Translations under genes and position numbers: made by a program
The notes under the pieces: model-generated
What the model saw: only the letters and a program-made list of their open reading frames with translations
Databases searched by the model: none
What the model was told of the DNA's origin: nothing
Part shown: piece by piece, positions 1 through 6,743 of the stretch
How positions within the stretch are numbered: the first letter of the stretch is position 1
Layout: every line of letters starts with the position of its first letter
Origin: CALCCV01 sp964388665
GTDB taxonomy: Bacteria; Bdellovibrionota; Bdellovibrionia; Bdellovibrionales; Bdellovibrionaceae
Direction: 5' to 3'
Length of the DNA stretch: 12,038 nt
Assembly: GCA_964388665.1 (NCBI GenBank)
Contig: CAYMBJ010000099.1
Coordinates: forward strand, 1-12,038

Positions 1-617
1 AGAAAATTTACACTAAACTCTTGCGTCGAAAGTCCGACGAGAAAAAAGCTAGACACAACAGCTTAACCAATGTTGAGTTGCCTTCATTTGAATCCTCAAG
101 AAATTTCTTTGGAATTGGGTTGGGCGGCTCAGGTGCAAACATTCCTAAGCCCTATGGGCAAGCGACCTTTTTTGTGAATCTCTCCTATGAGTTTAGGTTT
201 GTGTCATTTCTTGGTCTGCGCGCAAGCGGCGCCCTTGAGATGGGACTTGGTCGTTCATCTGAAAACTCAAATTCTAACTCTAGCTTCACGGGCAGAGATG
301 ATTCATCCCTTACAGGGAACTCCTATCTTCTGGGATTACCGATTTATTTCAATTCCAACCAACAAGAAAATTCAATTTACCTCATGCCAGAACTTGGCCG
401 CATCAATTACTCTTTTCGAGAGGGCGAAAGCACCATCAACAGTGCCGCCAATCGAACTCCCCTGCTCTTCTCCTATGGCCGCAAAGGACTGACTCTGGGT
501 TTTCAGATTCCGCAACACAATATGGATCTTTATATATCTGTACTCGACTACGACTGGGAACAACTTGGGCACAAAAGTGTCGTTGCTGTTGGCGTACAAT
601 ATATTTTTGGAAAGTGA
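1..617 (+). CDS. Putative outer-membrane beta-barrel protein, 5'-partial
   Basis: This frame is open from the window edge (first full codon at base 3) to a TGA at 615-617, so the gene probably begins upstream. A TTG at 21 could serve as a start, but it has no Shine-Dalgarno site and gives a charged N-terminus with no signal peptide, so it is unlikely to be real. The visible part is about 200 residues. It is rich in Gly, Ser, Asn and aromatics and has short alternating hydrophobic/polar segments separated by turns (for example GIGLGGSG, FVNLSYEFRF, LDYDWEQ). It ends in VGVQYIFGK, close to the aromatic C-terminal strand of outer-membrane barrels. I do not recognise a named family. Its stop lies 7 nt before a lipoprotein start, so the two are probably co-transcribed and act in the envelope. 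The barrel assignment rests on composition alone. Confidence 0.55.
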   Translation, partial: KIYTKLLRRKSDEKKARHNSLTNVELPSFESSRNFFGIGLGGSGANIPKPYGQATFFVNLSYEFRFVSFLGLRASGALEMGLGRSSENSNSNSSFTGRDDSSLTGNSYLLGLPIYFNSNQQENSIYLMPELGRINYSFREGESTINSAANRTPLLFSYGRKGLTLGFQIPQHNMDLYISVLDYDWEQLGHKSVVAVGVQYIFGK

Positions 618-622
618 GGAGG
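618..622 (+). promoter_or_regulatory. Shine-Dalgarno GGAGG for the lipoprotein gene
   Basis: GGAGG begins directly after the TGA of the barrel gene and lies 2 nt before the ATG at 625. It sets the lipoprotein start at 625 rather than at the upstream in-frame ATG at 565, which lies inside the barrel gene and has no such site. Confidence 0.7.
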
Positions 623-624
623 AC

Positions 625-1554
625 ATGAAGCCCTCGATTTTACTTGCGATCATCTGTATTTGGATTACGGGTTGTGCGCAACATGGGACACCTTATGACC
701 CCGCAAATGACCCTGGCGAAGCAACTTCACCATGGTCACCCCCTTCCTACCCCGGAGGCGATTTGACCTCTCCGCGTCCCATGCCTGCCAACGGGTATCC
801 GACAACCTCTGGTGGTTACGTCAGATTTGAAAATATCGTCGAAAGCAAAGTCGAAAGATCTATGAGCTTTGTTGGCGCGACTCTCGTTGACGACAATCTG
901 GTGGTGCTGTTTGAGAGATCTCCTTCTCAGAACATCTATTTTTGGGAGGTGTATTCATTGACTTCAAACTCAAAATTCGAAGTCATTTGTTCCATTCCCC
1001 GACCGCTGGCAAGTTCAGGATCCTTTATGAATATGACTTCCGCTGGAGACTTGGTCTACATACTGAATTCCGACTATCGAAGCGGCACCAATGTCTATCA
1101 ACTTGACTTAAGCGATTGTTCGACAAGCTTTCTCCAGAATCTCTCTTCGGCCACATCCTATGTGCGCACTCCTTTTGGGATTCAAGGGTCGAAGTATTAT
1201 GTTACCATTAGCGGACAGCTTCAGACTTTCGATTTTAAGACTCGCCTCATTCAGCCGTTCCACTATGCCAAGGAATCCTTGGCCAGCGTGAAACCGAATC
1301 CGACCTATCCCTCATTTACTGTCAGCGAAACAGGAGCCTTGTGGTACACCGATAGCATCGCACGTCTCTGGCAAGGCCGCACTGATGGCAGTTGGGATGG
1401 GTGGGTTCAACTCCCCTATTCAACCTATCGCGACCTCATGAATACTCAATCCCTTGTATCAAATCGAGATGGGCGCCTTAGCATCATTACATTTGATCCC
1501 ACTGCCACGGAGAGAATCCTACGAGTTTACAAAATAGATGCATCAAACTTTTAG
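625..1554 (+). CDS. Lipoprotein, propeller-like body, unknown function
   Basis: This is a 309-residue protein. A short basic N-terminus (MKPS) and a hydrophobic stretch (residues 5-13) lead to a lipobox, I14-T15-G16-C17. It should therefore be cleaved by signal peptidase II and lipidated at Cys17. Residues about 19-64 are rich in Pro, Gly and Ser and are probably a flexible tether. The rest alternates short beta-type segments with turns (for example FVGATLVDDNLVVLFE, DLVYILNSDY, KYYVTISGQLQTFDF, GRLSIITFD). This pattern resembles a small beta-propeller, though no known repeat signature is visible. The start is chosen because the lipobox signal follows it and GGAGG precedes it. The gene lies 7 nt after the barrel gene and 23 nt before the TPR-like gene, which suggests one envelope operon. 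Lipoprotein status is well supported; the propeller fold is inference. Confidence 0.8.
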   Translation: MKPSILLAIICIWITGCAQHGTPYDPANDPGEATSPWSPPSYPGGDLTSPRPMPANGYPTTSGGYVRFENIVESKVERSMSFVGATLVDDNLVVLFERSPSQNIYFWEVYSLTSNSKFEVICSIPRPLASSGSFMNMTSAGDLVYILNSDYRSGTNVYQLDLSDCSTSFLQNLSSATSYVRTPFGIQGSKYYVTISGQLQTFDFKTRLIQPFHYAKESLASVKPNPTYPSFTVSETGALWYTDSIARLWQGRTDGSWDGWVQLPYSTYRDLMNTQSLVSNRDGRLSIITFDPTATERILRVYKIDASNF

Positions 1555-1577
1555 TCTCGCTTTGACTCTGACCCCTC

Positions 1578-2870
1578 ATGACCGAGTTCTATGAAAATAT
1601 TCAAGCAAGCGAGGTGAAAGTGAAAAAGGATTTTAAAAGTGCCAATGATCTGGCAATAGAATCTCCAAAAGAAATTTTTCTAGATCAACTTCTGAGCCAA
1701 GAAGACAAGACACACTCGAACTGTTTAGAAACAATTTCTAAAATAAAAGAATGTCTGTCTTCAAAGGAATTTGAGAACTCCTTTGATACACTTTCAGTTA
1801 TGAAAATGCGTGCACTCTTAGATGGCGAAAAGCCCGTGGAAGCTTATGAAGCCATTATGGAAGGCCTTACCATAGACCCCTTTAACTTGACTCTGCACTT
1901 ACAGAGGAACGTCTGCCTTTCCGAATGCCACAAATACCTTGTAAAAATCTTCAGCACAGACAGCCACAATCCAAAAATTGATCAGGTTTATAATCTGCTT
2001 CTCAAAGAAGGCTATGTCTCACCAAAGGACCAGAATAATTTCCTCGCTTTCTTGATTGAACATCAACGATACTCAGAGGCTATCGATCTGGCCATTCCCA
2101 TTAGCCAATTGTATCCCGGCTTTGTTGGCCTGAGGGAACGAATCAAAACTCTTCTTAAGTATCAGGGCAACGAAATTCTTAGATCATATGTAGAAGCCGA
2201 GCCTTTGCGGATTTCTGATCCAAGCTTCAGGTCCCAAATGGATCTGGAAAAGACAAGGGACCTCATTGGCAAATTTGCAACATTGCAATTGAATATCATA
2301 ATTGATGCTGATGAAACCCTAATTCAACGCCTTTTTGTTGAAACACTTGGAGATGCCGACGAACTGCCAGCTCTGGATCTCGTCTATAAAGATCTCTATT
2401 TTGCGAAAGCCCTTTTTGATGAGGATAAGGGGCGCCACTGGCAAGCAATCGTGCTCCTTCAGAAGTTGGTGGAGTCAGACACCTGCAATCTCCACTTCAG
2501 AAATGCGCTGAGCGCGTCAGTACAAAACTTTTGCGAATCCATCGAAGGGAAGTCGTCTGAACAGCTGAAAAGCATTGATCTGCAAAGAATCTATCCCATT
2601 CTCAAACAAATTGGATTTGTAACCTATCGGTTTCTAGAAAGGGTCTGCCTCCAGGAGGTCAGATCCGGCCACACCGCGAAGGCAAAAGAAAAAATGAGCT
2701 ACCTCTGCAGTCTCAATCCCTACGATTTGGATTATCTCAGATCGGCATTGGATGTCGCAACCGAAGCGCTCGATTTTGATTGGTTTGATCAGCTAAATGA
2801 CTATCTGAAGTCTTTAAAAAGAGACCGGCCTTGGGATCCAAAGCTAGCGGCCTTTAAATCTATCGATTAA
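1578..2870 (+). CDS. Helical TPR-like repeat protein, unknown function
   Basis: This is a 430-residue protein if read from ATG 1578, with no signal peptide and no membrane segment. It is alpha-helical, with paired-helix segments of TPR type. Examples are the stretch around LIEHQRYSEAIDLAIPISQL followed by YPG, the later HWQAIVLLQKLVES, and a C-terminal helix pair around KEKMSYLCSLNPYDLDYLR. None is a textbook TPR, so the repeats are divergent. The start is uncertain. ATG 1578 has no Shine-Dalgarno site, whereas GTG 1620 (Val15 of the longer form) follows GAGG at 1611-1614 with 5 nt spacing and would give 416 residues. It follows the lipoprotein gene by 23 nt and probably shares its transcript. 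A scaffold or protein-binding role is the usual meaning of such repeats; no substrate can be named. Confidence 0.7.
   Translation: MTEFYENIQASEVKVKKDFKSANDLAIESPKEIFLDQLLSQEDKTHSNCLETISKIKECLSSKEFENSFDTLSVMKMRALLDGEKPVEAYEAIMEGLTIDPFNLTLHLQRNVCLSECHKYLVKIFSTDSHNPKIDQVYNLLLKEGYVSPKDQNNFLAFLIEHQRYSEAIDLAIPISQLYPGFVGLRERIKTLLKYQGNEILRSYVEAEPLRISDPSFRSQMDLEKTRDLIGKFATLQLNIIIDADETLIQRLFVETLGDADELPALDLVYKDLYFAKALFDEDKGRHWQAIVLLQKLVESDTCNLHFRNALSASVQNFCESIEGKSSEQLKSIDLQRIYPILKQIGFVTYRFLERVCLQEVRSGHTAKAKEKMSYLCSLNPYDLDYLRSALDVATEALDFDWFDQLNDYLKSLKRDRPWDPKLAAFKSID
1611..1614 (+). promoter_or_regulatory. Internal Shine-Dalgarno GAGG favouring GTG 1620
   Basis: GAGG stands 5 nt before an in-frame GTG at 1620, while the longer ATG start at 1578 has no purine-rich site upstream. 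The site makes GTG 1620 a serious alternative start for the TPR-like gene. Confidence 0.4.
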
Positions 2871-2964
2871 TTGGCGACTGTATTGATAAAAATTTCTCAA
2901 GAGCCTCTGTACTGTATCAGTTTGTGGCGTCACTTAGCGGTAAGGTAAATCAAGATGTCTAGTT

Positions 2965-2993
2965 TTGGCACTCTTGAAAAGTTTGTACATAAA
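2965..2993 (+). promoter_or_regulatory. Candidate sigma70 promoter for the MPG/GIY-YIG unit
   Basis: TTGGCA (2965-2970) is followed after 17 nt by CATAAA (2988-2993) in the 182-bp gap before the gene at 3053. The -35 is good and the -10 matches four of six bases. The rest of the gap (2871-3052) holds no other feature except the AAGGAGA site at 3040-3046. Confidence 0.3.
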
Positions 2994-3052
2994 CGCAACT
3001 TTTATCCAGTAGTTCCGATCAATAGAGAGTCTACTTTCTAAGGAGACTGTGA

Positions 3053-4585
3053 ATGTCAAATCGTTTGCGAAAAACCGCTGGACAAGTGACCGCAGCTGAA
3101 ACTAAATATGAAGCTCCTACCGAGATATTTCAAATTCGAGCTGATCTATCTGAAAAGATGGATTTTTCAACTTGTGAATCCCTAGCCGAAGTTTGTAGTC
3201 AGTTTAGGGACCTCGCCGAGATACTATTGACCAAGATATCAATTGATTTGAACAGCACTAAATTTCGAGTTATCGACATCGAACTTGGTCTGGTGAATGC
3301 AACCTTTGCATGTGACTCAATTCATTGCCGTGAAATCCAGTCCAAGGCTGGCCACATTTACGTTCACAAATCTGATAAAGCTGGAACCTTGTTTCGTAGC
3401 GGAAAAATCAAAGGCTTTGATATTACGTGTGGCAAAAGCACAGATTCTGAAGACAGATGTTTTGGAACCCTGCTTGTTAAGGGGATTCAAATTCTAAATG
3501 AGGGCGATTACTCAGGTCCTTCATTAGCCCTAGGTCGCCTTGTTCGCGGTAAGAAAAATGCAAATGACTATTCCAAATGGAATGAGAGTGAACTGCGAAT
3601 TCTTGAATCAATTGACGGAATCAATATTTTTTCAAATGGAGTCATCGAAGGACTCGGAGAGAATCCTCATTTGAAAATAGAGTTTATAAAACGGGAATCC
3701 ATTCAAAGCGATGCTTCAAGTTCTGGCCTGCCCCTTAGAGCCAAATCCGTCGAGTCAAATGCCAAGAGTTTCAAAGAGAAGTCTCAAAAGTCGATTAACA
3801 AAGAACTTGAACAAACCGCCAAGGTCATTCCAATTCGATCGGTTCCCGCGAACATTGCAGTTGAATCTGTTGGAAGCCTCATCCAATCTACAACTATCGA
3901 TTTGAGCAACTTTTTTGCGACAATATTGCATGATCGAAACTTCGATCTCAAGCTAGGTGGCAAATTAATAAACTGTGCAACGCTGAGGTTGCTGAAATCC
4001 CCCGAAGAGTTGAAAGTCTTGCGGTCAAAACCTGGCTGTTATTTTATTTTCAGTGATTTGCCTAAAAATCGCGTCCCCGCTTTTTCAGAAGACGGACATG
4101 CTTCATTCTATTCACCAATTTTCAAAGATGGAAAGGCGTTTCATCTGCTCTACAATGGCAAATCCGATGATCTGGGTCATCGTCTTAAAACTCATCTTTT
4201 CAATTCTCATACAAAAGAGAAAGTACTGCACGGAATCAAGACGGGCAACAAACCCAAACGCCTCAGTGGCTCGGGAGCAATGTCGCTAGAGTTCCTTACC
4301 AATTCAGAAGTCAAATTTTTTGAATCAAATGGGGCCTTTGATCAAAAAGAGATGCGACTTAAACCTTTCCAGAAATCCATTTCACATCAAGACAACAAGG
4401 ATACCGATCTCCCTTCAGATGGAGCCTATTTTCTGAACGGCATTGACCTCAGAGAGCCGCAATGGAAAGGAGTCACTTTTGGAGTTGTTGTGCTAGAAAC
4501 TGATCACCCGATCGGACCGGTGTTTCTGGAGGAAGCATTTGTTACAAAGAATTTTCGCCCCCCCCTGTGCCGACGATTTGGCTAG
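3053..4585 (+). CDS. MPG/AAG-like glycosylase domain fused to GIY-YIG-like nuclease
   Basis: This is a 510-residue protein. The ATG follows AAGGAGA (3040-3046) with 6 nt spacing. Residues about 51-190 are collinear with 3-methyladenine DNA glycosylase (MPG/AAG). The order is a helix FRDLAEILL, then VIDIE77LG (compare IVETEAY, whose Glu is catalytic), IH91C, AGHIYVH, KGFDIT, GTLLVKGI and SGPSLALGRL. A Ser/Lys-rich linker (about 215-262) follows. Residues about 315-510 look like GIY-YIG: G328-C-Y330, Y367-N-G-K-S, R377 in HRLKTH, and near the C-terminus L-E493-E-A-F followed by RPPL. The final Asn of the usual PxLN motif is Cys506. If active, the enzyme would excise a base and nick DNA at or near the site, but this combined reaction is inference. 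A zinc-ribbon TPR gene follows 34 nt downstream. The GIY-YIG call is the firmer of the two. Confidence 0.6.
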   Translation: MSNRLRKTAGQVTAAETKYEAPTEIFQIRADLSEKMDFSTCESLAEVCSQFRDLAEILLTKISIDLNSTKFRVIDIELGLVNATFACDSIHCREIQSKAGHIYVHKSDKAGTLFRSGKIKGFDITCGKSTDSEDRCFGTLLVKGIQILNEGDYSGPSLALGRLVRGKKNANDYSKWNESELRILESIDGINIFSNGVIEGLGENPHLKIEFIKRESIQSDASSSGLPLRAKSVESNAKSFKEKSQKSINKELEQTAKVIPIRSVPANIAVESVGSLIQSTTIDLSNFFATILHDRNFDLKLGGKLINCATLRLLKSPEELKVLRSKPGCYFIFSDLPKNRVPAFSEDGHASFYSPIFKDGKAFHLLYNGKSDDLGHRLKTHLFNSHTKEKVLHGIKTGNKPKRLSGSGAMSLEFLTNSEVKFFESNGAFDQKEMRLKPFQKSISHQDNKDTDLPSDGAYFLNGIDLREPQWKGVTFGVVVLETDHPIGPVFLEEAFVTKNFRPPLCRRFG

Positions 4586-4619
4586 GAGCAATTGAAATAG
4601 AGCGAAGGAGAATTCGAAC

Positions 4620-5408
4620 ATGAAATCAAAATGTGAAGCTTGCAATTCGATGAAGCTAGAAAATGGTCTTTGTAGCAATCGAAATTGTCAAAATTCACCT
4701 AGAATTTGGAAAAAGTGGAATGACATTCCTTTTCGACTGACAAACAACTCAATTGATCAACAAGAAACAGATGTTCAACCTTCAGAAGGCAAGGCCTCTA
4801 AAGCCGATTATATTCCAAAGGAGTATATACAATATGTTGATGAGTCAGGAAATCACCTAGACCCAAACAACATTAACTTTGAAAATGTAACTTTCACAGA
4901 TGAGTTTGGCCGCCCCACCGACAGAGAAGGCAAGTTGCTCAATCAGACATTGCCCGAAGACGAAACTCTTAAAGTAGCGGAAAATCTTTTTCGAGCTGGT
5001 TGTTATTCTGATCTCATTGAATTTTGCCAACAAAACTCAGATCTCTATCCACAGAACGCGGCACTTTGGCGCCTGATGGGCTGTGCACTTGGAGCCATGG
5101 GGAGAGCCAAATCAGCGCGCAGAGCTTTCAAATGCGCATTTGAAATTGAACCAACCGACGCACTTACTTTGGTCAACTATATTACGTCTTGCTTTGATGC
5201 CGACGACAAAGTGGCCGGCTTACAAGCTATAAAATCGTTTTTCCGGGAGTTAGACGGCGATGGGAAAAAACTCGTACTTGATTCTCTCAATGAGGCCATT
5301 CGCTCGGGCCTTGTTCTCCGAAAAGATCTGCCAATCTCAATCATCGATTTGATGAAAAAAGACACTGATGGTCGTCCCAAAAAAGAGCGCAAACGTCGTG
5401 CGTCCTAA
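4620..5408 (+). CDS. Zinc-ribbon plus TPR protein, partner of MPG/GIY-YIG gene
   Basis: This is a 262-residue protein. Its ATG is preceded by AAGGAG (4605-4610) at 9 nt. The N-terminus carries C5-x2-C8-x9-C18-x4-C23, a probable zinc knuckle or ribbon. Residues 72-101 hold two copies of a short motif, Y72-V-D-E-S-G77-x3-D81 and F92-T-D-E-F-G97-x3-D101, whose meaning I do not know. Residues about 115-215 contain at least one good TPR (AALWRLMGCALGAMGRAKSA, ending in FEIEP) with flanking helical repeats. The C-terminus is strongly basic (KKERKRR), as in proteins that bind nucleic acid. The gene lies 34 nt after the fusion nuclease gene with no promoter visible between, so they are probably one operon. 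It may be a scaffold or sensor for the nuclease; that role is inference from position and domains. Confidence 0.7.
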   Translation: MKSKCEACNSMKLENGLCSNRNCQNSPRIWKKWNDIPFRLTNNSIDQQETDVQPSEGKASKADYIPKEYIQYVDESGNHLDPNNINFENVTFTDEFGRPTDREGKLLNQTLPEDETLKVAENLFRAGCYSDLIEFCQQNSDLYPQNAALWRLMGCALGAMGRAKSARRAFKCAFEIEPTDALTLVNYITSCFDADDKVAGLQAIKSFFRELDGDGKKLVLDSLNEAIRSGLVLRKDLPISIIDLMKKDTDGRPKKERKRRAS

Positions 5409-5423
5409 TCAAAATAGAATTCT

Positions 5424-6590
5424 TTACGAAGCCTTTTCCTCTAGAAAAAGAGCCATGCGTTCAAGTTCCCGTTGCCTAAAATCTAGAAAACTATCTATTC
5501 CCGTGCTATTTTCAGCAAGTGATCCAACAGGTTCCGCCCAAGTGAATTCGGCAGGACTCCAATCACTGTCCTCATTTCTCAGTGTGACCGCAGGCGGCAA
5601 AGGATTGCAAATTGATCCATACATTTCCAAAACTTTTCTTTGAAGAACTTTTCTTGCGAGCAAACTAAGATCAGTTACACGAGCGAGACTTTTTGGCACA
5701 AAAGCACAGGCGCAGGCACTGGTAAAAAAAGCACTGACTGGCAGTAAGAGCTCCAGTTCTCCACTCAATTCATCTTCAATAGGAGTTGCCGTTTCCAACT
5801 TGTGGTGAAATAGATGAGCCAATTCATAGCCCCTGGGATTTGACCCGTTAAACCTTTTTCCCCGAATCATGAACGACCACAATTGCTTAGGGTAGGAGTT
5901 ATCATCAAGATAAGTCGCCTGTTTTTTGGCTCTGAATTCTAATGGAACAGGTTGCAGCTTAAAGTCGCTGTCAGTGCCACCAACAAATCTGCGAACTCCG
6001 GGGAACAGGGTTGGCGCTCCATCCCAGTAGTAGCTCGCCATTCGAATTCCCTGAGCTTCCATAGTTTGTACATAGCTCTCGATAGCCGAATTGTGACTCA
6101 CAACCCGTTCAATCACAGTCGGATGAATGAATCTAATAAACGGCGTGATATCGGCAAGAGACCTTTTAATCTCGTCATCTGATGGAAGTCGCCACAGTGG
6201 CCACTCCGCCCTTTGGTTGCGAGTACGCGAGCGCGACCTAGTGGTCGCATTTGAAGGGACTACCTGGCTATTTAAGCCTACCTGATTTCCTGAATACACA
6301 AGACGATTGACCAGGGCTTGGCGAGATTGCGTCGTAACCTTTAAAGTTCGATCTGGCCCCCAAACAAAAAAGTCCGTAACTCGATAGGTGCTTTCATTAA
6401 AATGCCTGCCTTCTGATCCAATATTCATGTCAGCAGCAGTTAAATCCTCGATTCGAGCGATCTCATTGTTCATTGAATCTCTGACTATCAAAGTGAAGCA
6501 TGAACTCCCATCCTGGCCGCACACTTGACGACCAAAATTTTGTAAGTGGAATCTTCCCTCACCATTTTCTCTAATTTCATGGACTGGCAT
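5424..6590 (-). CDS. Unknown protein with possible degenerate HNH-like core
   Basis: This is a 388-residue protein read on the minus strand. Its ATG (6588-6590) follows GGAGGA at 6595-6600 with 4 nt spacing. There is no signal peptide and no membrane segment. A central region of about residues 230-340 suggests a zinc/metal nuclease core of HNH type. It contains DDNSYPKQLWSF, then YELAH259LFH262H263K, then FFTSACACAFVP, then a helix RKVLQRKVLEMYG. In HNH-type folds an Asn would be expected in the TS...VP segment; here Ala and Cys occupy it, so activity may be altered or lost. An Arg/Ser run (RSRSRTRNQR) lies near residue 120. The gene is convergent with the zinc-ribbon TPR gene (15 bp between stops, no terminator visible) and divergent from the DUF2779 gene. 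The nuclease reading is tentative; it could be an unrelated unknown family. Confidence 0.6.
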   Translation of the reverse strand: MPVHEIRENGEGRFHLQNFGRQVCGQDGSSCFTLIVRDSMNNEIARIEDLTAADMNIGSEGRHFNESTYRVTDFFVWGPDRTLKVTTQSRQALVNRLVYSGNQVGLNSQVVPSNATTRSRSRTRNQRAEWPLWRLPSDDEIKRSLADITPFIRFIHPTVIERVVSHNSAIESYVQTMEAQGIRMASYYWDGAPTLFPGVRRFVGGTDSDFKLQPVPLEFRAKKQATYLDDNSYPKQLWSFMIRGKRFNGSNPRGYELAHLFHHKLETATPIEDELSGELELLLPVSAFFTSACACAFVPKSLARVTDLSLLARKVLQRKVLEMYGSICNPLPPAVTLRNEDSDWSPAEFTWAEPVGSLAENSTGIDSFLDFRQRELERMALFLEEKAS

Positions 6591-6743
6591 GACTTCCTCC
6601 GAATCACCTCTTCGTCATCCGTAGCCCCGTAAATAAGGCTAGTTCCTAATCTCAAAATGACACAGACCTACCCTGTCAGATTGCGACTCTATTCTACCTA
6701 AAACTTACGGTGAAAAATTCCGAAACAAATTGGGGAGAAAATA

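Noticed and set aside
21..617. Complete barrel gene starting at TTG 21
   Set aside because: The frame is open to the window edge, and there is no Shine-Dalgarno site and no signal peptide, so the gene is taken as 5'-partial.
5177..5392. Open frames opposite known genes, such as the one opposite the zinc-ribbon TPR gene
   Set aside because: They are antisense shadows with no ribosome-binding site and no recognisable domain.
5406..5460. Bidirectional terminator between the convergent genes
   Set aside because: Only a weak AT-rich inverted repeat (CTTTTC/GAAAAAG near 5433-5450) is present, it lies inside the minus-strand coding region, and it has no GC stem.
6591..6743. Divergent promoters in the 153-bp gap
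   Set aside because: TTGCGA (6681-6686) on the plus strand and TTGAGA on the minus strand have no acceptable -10 box at 16-18 nt. Promoters must exist here but could not be placed.
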